Positions 1 to 6,174 are shown, counted from the first letter of the stretch. The stretch: DNA of 6,962 nucleotides from an uncultured Rickettsiales bacterium (GCA_937996615.1 CALKVD010000132.1:1-6962); one strand, 5' to 3'. Numbers and translations are program-made. The notes: generated by a model from the sequence alone, not told the origin.

Positions 1-26
1 TTCCCTACACGACGCTCTTCCGATCT
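1..26. other. Illumina sequencing adapter (artefact)
   Basis: These 26 bases match exactly the 3' end of the standard Illumina TruSeq read-1/universal adapter, including the CTCTTCCGATCT end that joins the insert. They are more G+C-rich than the DNA that follows. They are untrimmed library sequence left at a contig edge and should be masked; genomic sequence starts at about position 27. Confidence 0.97.
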
Positions 27-27
27 G

Positions 28-90
28 GAGAAAGATATAGCTCGAAATAATTTAAAAATAAGAGATTTGCTGGACATTAGATTTATCTGA
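28..90 (+). CDS. 3' end of an unidentified plus-strand gene (partial)
   Basis: Right after the adapter, the frame starting at 28 is open for 20 codons and ends at a TGA at 88-90; the other two plus frames stop within about 25 bases. The peptide ends in ARNNLKIRDLLDIRFI, a mix of charged and hydrophobic residues that looks like a helical C-terminus rather than translated AT-rich spacer. The gene would converge on polA, with 96 bp between the two stop codons. The 5' part is lost at the contig break. I cannot assign a family from 20 residues. A chance open frame of this length remains possible. Confidence 0.4.
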   Translation, partial: EKDIARNNLKIRDLLDIRFI

Positions 91-146
91 TTGACATGAT
101 TCCGCAATGGATAAAACAAATAACATAAAATCAAGCAAAATGTCAA
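91..146. repeat. 7-bp inverted repeat between convergent genes
   Basis: TTGACAT at 91-97 and its exact reverse complement ATGTCAA at 140-146 flank a 42-base loop. The repeat starts immediately after the stop of the truncated plus-strand gene, and a short T run (148-154, one A inside) follows the right arm. It could be a weak transcription end for the left gene, but the loop is long and the stem short and only moderately G+C, so it may be chance. Confidence 0.2.
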
Positions 147-186
147 GTATTTTTATAGATTGGTTGAGCAATAGTTTTTAAAAAAC

Positions 187-2751
187 CTAGGATTTACTCC
201 AGCGTTTTCCGACAACACTAGAAATTAAAAGCGGCACTTTGAGATGGATCACATTTTTCATTGTTTCTTCAATTTTAGGTTGTAAGTCTGATATCTCTGC
301 ATCTGGTATTTCAAACAACAATTCGTCATGGATTTGGAGCAAAAGATATTGCTTTGCTCTTTCAGGTAAATCAACTATTGTTTTCCGTATTATATCAGCG
401 GCACTACCTTGGATCGGTGCATTGATTGCTGCACGCATTGCAACTTGGGCTAACATTTTATTGGGGCTTTTAGCGTTTTCGATATAGCATTTACGTCCGA
501 ATATAGTTTCAACATAGCCGTTTTTCTTAGCATATTCTTTGGTTATTTCCATATATTCTCTGATACCAGGATAGGTAGCAAAATATCTTTGAATATAGCT
601 TTCGGCTTCAGCAATCCCTATGTTTAATGATTTGCTTAAACCAAAAGAACTCATCCCATAGATAATACCGAAATTAATTGTTTTTGCGAATCTTCTATGA
701 TCAGGATTGATATCGAGTAGTGGCATTTTGAAAATTTGGCTAGCAGTTAAACTATGGATATCTTGGCCAGCCAACAAGGCTGTACACATAGTTTCCACAT
801 TCGCAATATGAGCGAGGATTCTGATTTCAATCTGGGAATAATCAACATCCAAAATTTGATGATCCTTTTTAGCAATAAAAGCTTCTCGGATTTTACTACC
901 GTTAGTTGTGCGTATTGGGATACTCTGCAAATTTGGATTGCTAGTTGAAATACGCCCAGTTGCAATACTAGTTGCATGGTACTGACAATGGATTCTGATT
1001 TCGTCACTATTCCCTTTACCGGCAGCTAATAAACCGTTGATATAAGTATTAACTAACTTTGAAAGTTGCCGCCAATTTAGAATATTTTTAGCAATATTAT
1101 AGCCATACATACTCAAAACATCTAGAACTTCAGCATTGGTACTGGGATATTTGGCTCGCTCTATATTTTTGATTTCGTTATGTTTATACCAGATTAAATG
1201 GAGATTTAACTTATCAAAAAGAACTTGCGCCACTTGTTTAGGTGAAGCAAGATTAAATTCTTGACCAGCTTCAATATAGATCTGTTGTTCCAAGATTTGC
1301 ATTTGGCTGCGAAAATCTTCACCTAACTTATGCAAATACTCAGTATCAACCATAATTCCACGCTTTTCCATCGAATGAAGTATTGGAGCTAAATATCTGT
1401 CGATTGTAAAATATAGATATAACCCTCGGCAATCATGCAATTTGGATAGCATTTTTTTATATTCTTGGTAGAAGTTGCCATTAAATTGAGGTGCTAAATT
1501 AGGTCTAGTATCGCATATATAATGCATCACGCTGAGATCGTTCCATTTTGCGATAAGAGCTGAATTTGTTCTCAAAAGCTTGATCGCATCAATGCAAATC
1601 TTGGTGATAGAATCATCAGCAAGTAATTTAGCGATTGAGGGATCTAAATCAGCATTACCCAAGACATGAATTTGCACCACTTCAGTATAAAAAAACAGGT
1701 CGTGACCAATAAGATCGGCAGCTAACCAACCAGCACTATTAGCCGCACCTACAAATTCAGAAATGTTAACAGATTTATTGACATTTTGGCTAATATTGCT
1801 CAGCTTTGAGTTGCAGCTATCACTTTGAGCCATTCCACTTTTACCATTATTAGTTTCAACCAAAAGGTGTGCAATTTTTTTATGAATTTTTTGCAGATCA
1901 TATTTTTGCAAAAATGCGAGTAATTTATAGCAATTACCCTTAACTCCTTGCCATAACAATTCTGAAGTAGGTTGAATATTAACAATGTCTTTGCGCAAAT
2001 CGACCAGCTCTTGAGACAACATAACCTGATCGCGATGAGTATTCAGTATTTCTTTTGTTTTACCAGGAACTTTGGCAATATTATCATAAATTCCATTGAG
2101 AGAGCCAAATTCTTGCAATAACTTTTGTGCAGTTTTGGGACCAATTCCTTTTGCACCAGGAATATTGTCAGATTGATCACCAACTAATGATAGATAATCC
2201 ACAACCTGAGTTGGCTTAACTCCCATTTTAGCTAAAACTCCATCAGCGTCCAACAAATGATTTTTGATTGGATCAAAAACTTTGATATCCTCAGTCACAA
2301 GTTGGAGCAAATCTTTGTCACCAGATACTACAATAACTTTCATTCCCGAATCTATAGCTTGGTGAGCTGCTGTCGCAATACAATCATCAGCTTCAAAATT
2401 ATCTATCCTAATACAAGGAACGCCAAATGCATCTAGTATCTCCGGGATCAAACAAAGCTGTTGCTGCAACTCTGGCGGTGTTGGGGATCGATGTGCTTTA
2501 TAGTGAGGATACATGTGATGCCTGAATGTATTACGGCCTCCAGCGTCTAGAGCAACACCAATACATTGTGGCATACCGTCGTCATGTAATAGATTAAGCA
2601 ACATCAAAATAAATCCTTGAACAGCGCCGATAGGAACCCCTTCCCTCGTTGTCAGATTAGGTAAAGCATAATATGCTCTGAAAAAAAGACCATAGCAATC
2701 AACGAGAGTCAGGGTTTTGTCACCCATAATTTGAAGCGAAGATTTAAACAT
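187..2751 (-). CDS. polA: DNA polymerase I, proofreading domain degenerate
   Basis: Family A DNA polymerase for primer removal, Okazaki fragment gap filling and excision repair. Residues 1-290 are the 5' nuclease: catalytic D18, D69, the EADD motif at 120-123, GDKDLLQLV at 144-152 and the helix-hairpin-helix GDQSDNIPG/KGIGPKTA at 191-208. C19 replaces the usual Gly after the first Asp. A Ser/Asn-rich linker (about 300-331) leads to a short middle region (about 331-450) without the DxE and other acidic residues of a working 3'-5' exonuclease. The polymerase domain is complete: TGR at 598-600, motif A DYSQIE with D637, motif B R686/K690/F694/Y698, motif C HDE with D809. At 854 aa it is shorter than the 928-aa E. 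coli enzyme, mainly in the exonuclease region. The first ATG gives this start; the ATG at 2727 (Met9) puts the catalytic Asp at residue 10, closer to the family norm, and may be the true start. Neither has a Shine-Dalgarno. Stop is TAG. Confidence 0.97.
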   Translation of the reverse strand: MFKSSLQIMGDKTLTLVDCYGLFFRAYYALPNLTTREGVPIGAVQGFILMLLNLLHDDGMPQCIGVALDAGGRNTFRHHMYPHYKAHRSPTPPELQQQLCLIPEILDAFGVPCIRIDNFEADDCIATAAHQAIDSGMKVIVVSGDKDLLQLVTEDIKVFDPIKNHLLDADGVLAKMGVKPTQVVDYLSLVGDQSDNIPGAKGIGPKTAQKLLQEFGSLNGIYDNIAKVPGKTKEILNTHRDQVMLSQELVDLRKDIVNIQPTSELLWQGVKGNCYKLLAFLQKYDLQKIHKKIAHLLVETNNGKSGMAQSDSCNSKLSNISQNVNKSVNISEFVGAANSAGWLAADLIGHDLFFYTEVVQIHVLGNADLDPSIAKLLADDSITKICIDAIKLLRTNSALIAKWNDLSVMHYICDTRPNLAPQFNGNFYQEYKKMLSKLHDCRGLYLYFTIDRYLAPILHSMEKRGIMVDTEYLHKLGEDFRSQMQILEQQIYIEAGQEFNLASPKQVAQVLFDKLNLHLIWYKHNEIKNIERAKYPSTNAEVLDVLSMYGYNIAKNILNWRQLSKLVNTYINGLLAAGKGNSDEIRIHCQYHATSIATGRISTSNPNLQSIPIRTTNGSKIREAFIAKKDHQILDVDYSQIEIRILAHIANVETMCTALLAGQDIHSLTASQIFKMPLLDINPDHRRFAKTINFGIIYGMSSFGLSKSLNIGIAEAESYIQRYFATYPGIREYMEITKEYAKKNGYVETIFGRKCYIENAKSPNKMLAQVAMRAAINAPIQGSAADIIRKTIVDLPERAKQYLLLQIHDELLFEIPDAEISDLQPKIEETMKNVIHLKVPLLISSVVGKRWSKS

Positions 2752-2831
2752 AAAACAAGTTTTGAGATAAAGTGATTAAAGCTATTTTGTTTCAAAGGTA
2801 GTAGTTCTAATTTTCAGATAGAGAATCTAAC

Positions 2832-2943
2832 CTAGATATAAATTATATCAATCAATAATAAAATAAAAGTACTGACAACAATAAATATATTGCTGATTAT
2901 ATATTGTTACTTGGTTTCATTAGTAGAAATCATTACCTCCCCT
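2832..2943 (-). other. Orphan ribosome-binding-like site with interrupted micro-ORF
   Basis: In the lpxI-polA gap the minus strand has AGGGGAGG (2936-2943), a strong anti-16S match, only 2 bases before an ATG at 2931-2933. That frame stops after 8 codons (TAA at 2907-2909). Beyond the stop the same frame stays open for 24 very hydrophobic codons to a TAG at 2832-2834. A second ATG at spacing 14 opens a 7-codon frame. It may be the ruin of a lost small gene or simply purine-rich spacer; AT-rich DNA often translates as hydrophobic residues. I do not call it a gene. The rest of the 216-bp gap holds only the putative polA promoter. Confidence 0.2.
2842..2850 (-). promoter_or_regulatory. Putative extended -10 promoter for polA
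   Basis: On the minus strand this reads TGATATAAT, a perfect consensus -10 hexamer preceded by the TGn extension. No good -35 lies 16-18 bp upstream, which is tolerable for extended -10 promoters. It is 91 bp before the first polA ATG, giving an untranslated leader of about 84 bases (or about 108 to the second ATG). TATAAT is easily met by chance in such AT-rich DNA; the TGn extension is the main support. Confidence 0.35.
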
Positions 2944-2967
2944 ATTATTACTTCATCTAGTTAAGGT

Positions 2968-3816
2968 TTAGATTCCATAGACAAAAACTCCGAGCTTTTC
3001 AGCTTCTTCAATTGTTTTTTGCTTTTCTAATATTAGAGCTTTACCAGCTTCTATTGCAATTCCCTGAATACCACTTTTATGCATTTCAATAATTGTATTG
3101 GGACCAATGCATGGTAGATCAACTCTAGTATCCTGAGTTGGTTTGCATATTTTAATTAAGACAGGTCTGTCACCACTTTCTTGAGCAATGTTCATGCATC
3201 GCTTAATTAGCTGATCAGTACCCTCTGCAGCTTCAACGCCAAGAACCAAACTATTTTGAATGACTAGAGATTGACCAACATCATAAGCTGAAATACCACG
3301 CAATATTTGCAAACCCTGTTTGATATCTTTTTTTGCATTAGCATTGATATTAATATGTTTAGTTAAATTCCCTAGGGGCATTATTAGATCGTCAGCAATA
3401 GTTTCAGAAGATAAAATAGTGAAGCCTTCACTCTCAAAAAACTTGATCACTGATGTAAGAATTGCATTATCCGACATCCCGTTTCTAATTATAGTTGTAA
3501 ATAATTTAATGCCTTTCGCATCAAGTAATAAGCGAGATATCCCAGTACGATTGACTTTACCAGCTAGTACTATATTTTTTATTTTTCTATCATGAATTGT
3601 TTTAACAATTGAACTTAATGAATATATTGGCAAAGAAGAATATTCGATTCCTTCATATAACTCGGTTGAAATATGTCCTTCTACACCAATTATGAGACAT
3701 TCTATGTCTTTTTTTTGACAAGATTCATATATCATTCTAGGTAACATTCCAGCACCGGCTAGAAGCGCGATTTTTTTTGGTAATTTAGGTTTATTTTTTT
3801 GTTTTGAGGTTGGCAT
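2968..3816 (-). CDS. lpxI: UDP-2,3-diacylglucosamine pyrophosphatase LpxI
   Basis: LpxI (DUF1009 family) hydrolyses UDP-2,3-diacylglucosamine to lipid X and UMP, the fourth step of lipid A synthesis, at the cytoplasmic face of the inner membrane. It replaces LpxH in alphaproteobacteria and others. Counting from the upstream TTG at 3837, the N-terminal Gly-rich motif LLAGAGMLP is at 25-33, the C-terminal domain has GVEAAEGTD at 200-208, and the most conserved family motif, TRVDLP with D240, is followed by IGPNTI. That Asp probably corresponds to the essential Asp described in Caulobacter LpxI. I chose the ATG at 3816 (282 aa); the in-frame TTG at 3837 would add seven residues that do not look conserved. 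No Shine-Dalgarno precedes either. The ATG lies 83-86 bp after the lpxA stop, where alphaproteobacterial relatives usually have tight or overlapping genes. lpxB, the usual next gene, is missing here. Confidence 0.92.
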   Translation of the reverse strand: MPTSKQKNKPKLPKKIALLAGAGMLPRMIYESCQKKDIECLIIGVEGHISTELYEGIEYSSLPIYSLSSIVKTIHDRKIKNIVLAGKVNRTGISRLLLDAKGIKLFTTIIRNGMSDNAILTSVIKFFESEGFTILSSETIADDLIMPLGNLTKHININANAKKDIKQGLQILRGISAYDVGQSLVIQNSLVLGVEAAEGTDQLIKRCMNIAQESGDRPVLIKICKPTQDTRVDLPCIGPNTIIEMHKSGIQGIAIEAGKALILEKQKTIEEAEKLGVFVYGI

Positions 3817-3861
3817 ATTGCAACTTATAATAAGCAAGTTAGTCTAGAAGTCGTTGAAAAA

Positions 3862-3867
3862 ATTATA
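3862..3867 (-). promoter_or_regulatory. Possible -10 element upstream of lpxI
   Basis: The minus strand reads TATAAT, followed by a T run, in the 65-86 bp between lpxA and lpxI. A start about 7 bases downstream would give a leader of about 40 bases to the ATG. There is no recognisable -35 at 16-18 bp, so support is weak. If real, lpxI can be transcribed separately from lpxA. Confidence 0.22.
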
Positions 3868-3902
3868 TTCTATCTACAGTTAGAAACATCTTAATTACTA
3901 TA

Positions 3903-4733
3903 CTACTTGTCTTGTTTGATTTTTTCACTATTTATTTTTGTTTTAAGATCAGGAACACACAAAGATCTACCAATATTATATTTTGCAAAATCTAGTATCT
4001 CCATTACTATAGTAGATTCGTGATATAAAGCTTCGGCTGTGGCAATTTTTTGTTCAAGTGGTATTTCATTATGATCAAAAATTTGTTCATAAGCTAAGGT
4101 GGCTTTTTTGATATCTTCGCGGCTTATGTTATGGCGTTTCATTCCAACCAGATTGAGACCAACTAGAGACGCTCGATCACCTACTGCACTGCCATAAGGA
4201 ATCAAATCACGAACCAAAGCACTAACACCACCAACAATAGCATTATTCCCTATTCTCACATGCTGATGGACAGCAGCTAACCCTCCAATAATTGCGGAAT
4301 CTCCAACTTGAACATGTCCTCCTAAAGTTGCATTATTTGCCATAATCACTTTATTGCCAACAATACAATCGTGGGCGATATGTGATCCGACCATAATCAA
4401 ACAATTGTCACCAATTACTGTTTTCATAATACCACCAGCTGTTCCGGCATGTATCGTCACATGTTCTCTTATAGTATTATTAGAACCAATTATCACAACA
4501 GATTGTTCCCCATTATATTTTAGATCCTGAGGTTTTCCACCTATTACTGCAAAAGGAAATATTTCATTATTTGCTCCTATTACTACTTTACCTTGTAAAC
4601 AAACATGGGATAACAATTTAGTATTTTGGCCAATTTCTATTTCTCCATCCAAAACACAATAAGGTCCAATAGAGGCACCAGGGTGTATTTTAGCTTTAGA
4701 GGAAACTATAGCTGTTTTATGTATGTTTGACAT
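3903..4733 (-). CDS. lpxA: UDP-N-acetylglucosamine O-acyltransferase LpxA
   Basis: LpxA transfers an (R)-3-hydroxyacyl chain from acyl carrier protein to the 3-OH of UDP-GlcNAc, the first step of lipid A synthesis; the enzyme is a cytosolic trimer. The N-terminal two thirds is a left-handed beta-helix of hexapeptide repeats, seen from HPGASIGP (17-24) to about 190. The active-site stretch SHIAHDC (117-123) gives catalytic H121 (E. coli H125), with H118, H140 and H156 matching E. coli H122, H144 and H160. G169 matches E. coli G173, the hydrocarbon-ruler residue where Gly admits long (C14-type) chains and Met restricts to C10. The C-terminal helical part includes GLNLVGMKR. The 276 aa compare with 262 in E. 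coli; the excess is mainly a Lys-rich tail. It follows fabZ after 64 bp, in the usual fabZ-lpxA-lpxI order. No Shine-Dalgarno: the start is preceded by AAAACTAATA. Stop is TAG. Confidence 0.97.
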   Translation of the reverse strand: MSNIHKTAIVSSKAKIHPGASIGPYCVLDGEIEIGQNTKLLSHVCLQGKVVIGANNEIFPFAVIGGKPQDLKYNGEQSVVIIGSNNTIREHVTIHAGTAGGIMKTVIGDNCLIMVGSHIAHDCIVGNKVIMANNATLGGHVQVGDSAIIGGLAAVHQHVRIGNNAIVGGVSALVRDLIPYGSAVGDRASLVGLNLVGMKRHNISREDIKKATLAYEQIFDHNEIPLEQKIATAEALYHESTIVMEILDFAKYNIGRSLCVPDLKTKINSEKIKQDK

Positions 4734-4797
4734 TATTAGTTTTGTTATTTTTGACTATTAAGGTAAAATCATGAACTCAATTCATTTAGAGAAAAAT

Positions 4798-5253
4798 TCA
4801 TTTCTTTTTACCTATAACTGTAAATTTTGCATCAGCAACCTTTTTATCTTCGACCATTGCATATCCTTCAAATTTACAGACCAATCCTCGTCTTGCAATG
4901 AGATTTATATGGAGATCCAAGCTATCCCCAGGGACAACCGGAATTCTAAAATTTGCATTGTCAATCGACATGAAATAAAATAAAAAATCGCTTGAATCAC
5001 CTGATTCAACACCACTACTTAAAAGCAAGATTCCAGCGGCCTGCGCCATCGCTTCAACAATTAAAACCCCAGGCATTACAGGTTCATCTGGAAAATGTCC
5101 AACAAAAAATGGTTCATTTATTGTAACATTTTTGCGAGCAACGATACTGGATCCTTTGATGAGTGAACTCACTCTATCAACCATAATCATTGGGTAGCGA
5201 TGGGGCAAGAGTTTCATCACTTCTTTGATATCAAGCATTAGTTTCTTTTCCAT
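4798..5253 (-). CDS. fabZ: 3-hydroxyacyl-ACP dehydratase FabZ
   Basis: FabZ dehydrates (R)-3-hydroxyacyl-ACP to trans-2-enoyl-ACP in the type II fatty acid elongation cycle; it is a cytosolic hot-dog-fold enzyme. The N-terminal LLPHRYPMIMVDRV (15-28) is the family signature. The active site GHFPDEPVMPGVLIVEAMAQ holds catalytic H53 and E67, fourteen residues apart as in Pseudomonas FabZ (H49/E63). The C-terminal PGDSLDLHI region (108-116) and a Lys-rich end complete a normal 151-aa protein. It competes with LpxA and LpxD for the same hydroxyacyl-ACP, which explains why it sits with lpxA. The usual upstream neighbour lpxD is absent; sodB stands there instead, 193 bp away. The start at 5253 has no Shine-Dalgarno; a second ATG at 5238 (Met6) has GGAAAAG at a suitable distance and is an alternative. 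Stop is TGA. Confidence 0.97.
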   Translation of the reverse strand: MEKKLMLDIKEVMKLLPHRYPMIMVDRVSSLIKGSSIVARKNVTINEPFFVGHFPDEPVMPGVLIVEAMAQAAGILLLSSGVESGDSSDFLFYFMSIDNANFRIPVVPGDSLDLHINLIARRGLVCKFEGYAMVEDKKVADAKFTVIGKKK

Positions 5254-5276
5254 TAGTTTATTAATTGCTGATGATT

Positions 5277-5312
5277 TTTATATAAAAACAAAAATAAAGT
5301 TTACACTGTAAA
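5277..5312 (-). promoter_or_regulatory. Possible fabZ promoter overlapped by a palindrome
   Basis: The minus strand has TATAAA (5277-5282) as a possible -10, 24 bp before the fabZ ATG. Seventeen bases upstream a poor -35 (TGTAAA, 5300-5305) falls inside a perfect inverted repeat, TTTACA-N-TGTAAA, at 5300-5312. A symmetric site over a -35 is where a dimeric repressor could bind. I cannot name the regulator, and such AT-rich palindromes arise by chance, so both promoter and operator are tentative. Confidence 0.25.
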
Positions 5313-5384
5313 TCGATACAATATATTATATTATTGAGCAAATAGTTTTTTCTTTTTTCTTAATTGATCGATGCTGTGTTTGTT

Positions 5385-5441
5385 TTATAAAATTTGATAC
5401 TGAGAAATTAATAGTGAAATTATCATAATATAAAACTCCTT
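5385..5441 (-). other. Consensus Shine-Dalgarno with 13-codon ORF after sodB
   Basis: Six bases past the sodB stop the minus strand has AAGGAG (5436-5441), then nine bases, then ATG at 5424-5426. The frame codes for MIISLLISQYQIL and ends at TAA (5385-5387). Spacing and sequence are those of an ideal ribosome-binding site, unlike any of the six real genes here. It could be a leader peptide or translated micro-ORF on the sodB-fabZ transcript, or an accident. No homologue is recognisable. The remainder of this 193-bp gap shows only A/T runs and the palindrome near fabZ, with no G+C-rich terminator hairpin. Confidence 0.25.
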
Positions 5442-5446
5442 ACCTT

Positions 5447-6112
5447 TTAAGAATTCTGATAATTTTGCCAAGCAAAATCCCAGTTTACTAAGCTGCTTAG
5501 GAATGTTTTGACATACTTAGATCTGAGGTTTTGATAGTCAACATAGTATGCATGCTCCCAAACGTCACAAGTGATAAGCGGTATAGATGTGTCTTCTACA
5601 ACTGGAGTATCAGCATTACCTGTTTTGATTATATCAAGTTTGCCAGTTCTTGAATCCTTTACTAACCAAGCCCAGCCACTGCCAAATTGGCTAACAGCAA
5701 CATCATGAAAAACTGTGCAAAAATTTTCGTAGTTACCATAGCTTTGATTTATCAAATCAAGCAGTTCACTTTCTGGTTTTGCTCCACCATTCTGCTTCAT
5801 CGATTCCCAATAGAAGGTATGATTCCAAACTTGAGCTGCATTATTAAATACAGCCTGGTTCTTTTGGTATGATGACCGAATGACGCTAATCATACCATCT
5901 TGGGTAATATGATAAGGGTGCTTTAAATTTTCGCTAATTGACATAACTAAATCACTATTTTCCTCTGCAACTAATAGTTTATTTAAATTATCTAGATATG
6001 TACGATGGTGCTTGCCATAATGTAATTCCAGAGTTTGTGCCGAGATATGGGGCTCTAAAGCTTTCTGCTCATATGGCAAAGGTTTAAGCTGAAACGTTTG
6101 AAAAGATGTCAT
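5447..6112 (-). CDS. sodB: Superoxide dismutase, iron type
   Basis: Converts superoxide to hydrogen peroxide and oxygen; no signal peptide is visible, so it is cytosolic. The four metal ligands are H31 (in HYGKHH), H98 (in AAQVWNHTFYW), D183 and H187 (in DVWEHAYYVDY). Gln94, three residues before W-N-H98, matches E. coli FeSOD Q69, the residue that marks the iron type. Y39 matches the substrate-gateway Tyr34, and GSGWAWLV is present. The protein is 221 aa against about 193 in E. coli SodB. Most of the excess is an insertion of about 20 residues in the loop of the N-terminal helical hairpin (within residues 48-86); it does not touch the ligands, so activity is expected. The nth stop is 62 bp upstream. 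The start has no Shine-Dalgarno and is preceded by a long A/T run. Metal use (Fe or cambialistic) cannot be settled from sequence. Confidence 0.96.
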   Translation of the reverse strand: MTSFQTFQLKPLPYEQKALEPHISAQTLELHYGKHHRTYLDNLNKLLVAEENSDLVMSISENLKHPYHITQDGMISVIRSSYQKNQAVFNNAAQVWNHTFYWESMKQNGGAKPESELLDLINQSYGNYENFCTVFHDVAVSQFGSGWAWLVKDSRTGKLDIIKTGNADTPVVEDTSIPLITCDVWEHAYYVDYQNLRSKYVKTFLSSLVNWDFAWQNYQNS

Positions 6113-6145
6113 AAGATAAAAAAATAAAAAATAAAATGCATTCGC

Positions 6146-6174
6146 ACTCTAACTAAATTTATTTGGTTTGTCAT
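6146..6174 (-). promoter_or_regulatory. Putative sodB promoter
   Basis: On the minus strand, ATGACA (6169-6174, five of six matches to the -35 consensus) is followed after exactly 17 bp by TAGAGT (6146-6151, four of six to the -10). It starts directly at the end of nth and predicts a leader of about 27 bases, much like that predicted for nth. It would let sodB be transcribed on its own. Confidence 0.4.

Noticed and set aside
141..146. TTGACA on the minus strand downstream of polA as a promoter
   Set aside because: No acceptable -10 occurs 16-18 bp downstream (TTATTT has only two matches), and no minus-strand gene follows within the genomic part of the window.
174..186. GTTTTTAAAAAAC as a polA terminator hairpin
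   Set aside because: It is a symmetric A/T run with no room for a loop and no G+C stem, so it would not form a stable terminator.
239..487. Plus-strand open frame of 82 codons inside polA
   Set aside because: It is antisense to the conserved polymerase domain, its product resembles no family, and its openness follows from polA codon bias. The same holds for smaller plus-strand frames at 754-948, 3320-3595, 4771-4983 and 5687-5872, and for minus-strand off-frame stretches at 747-1007 and 1800-1985.
187..2751. Frameshift or truncation as the reason for the short PolA
   Set aside because: The frame is continuous, both catalytic end domains are intact, and the shortening is confined to the exonuclease region, so it is domain erosion and not a broken gene.
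2968..5253. Horizontal acquisition of the lipid A block
   Set aside because: Base composition and gene order fabZ-lpxA-lpxI look native, and there are no mobile-element remnants or repeats at its borders.
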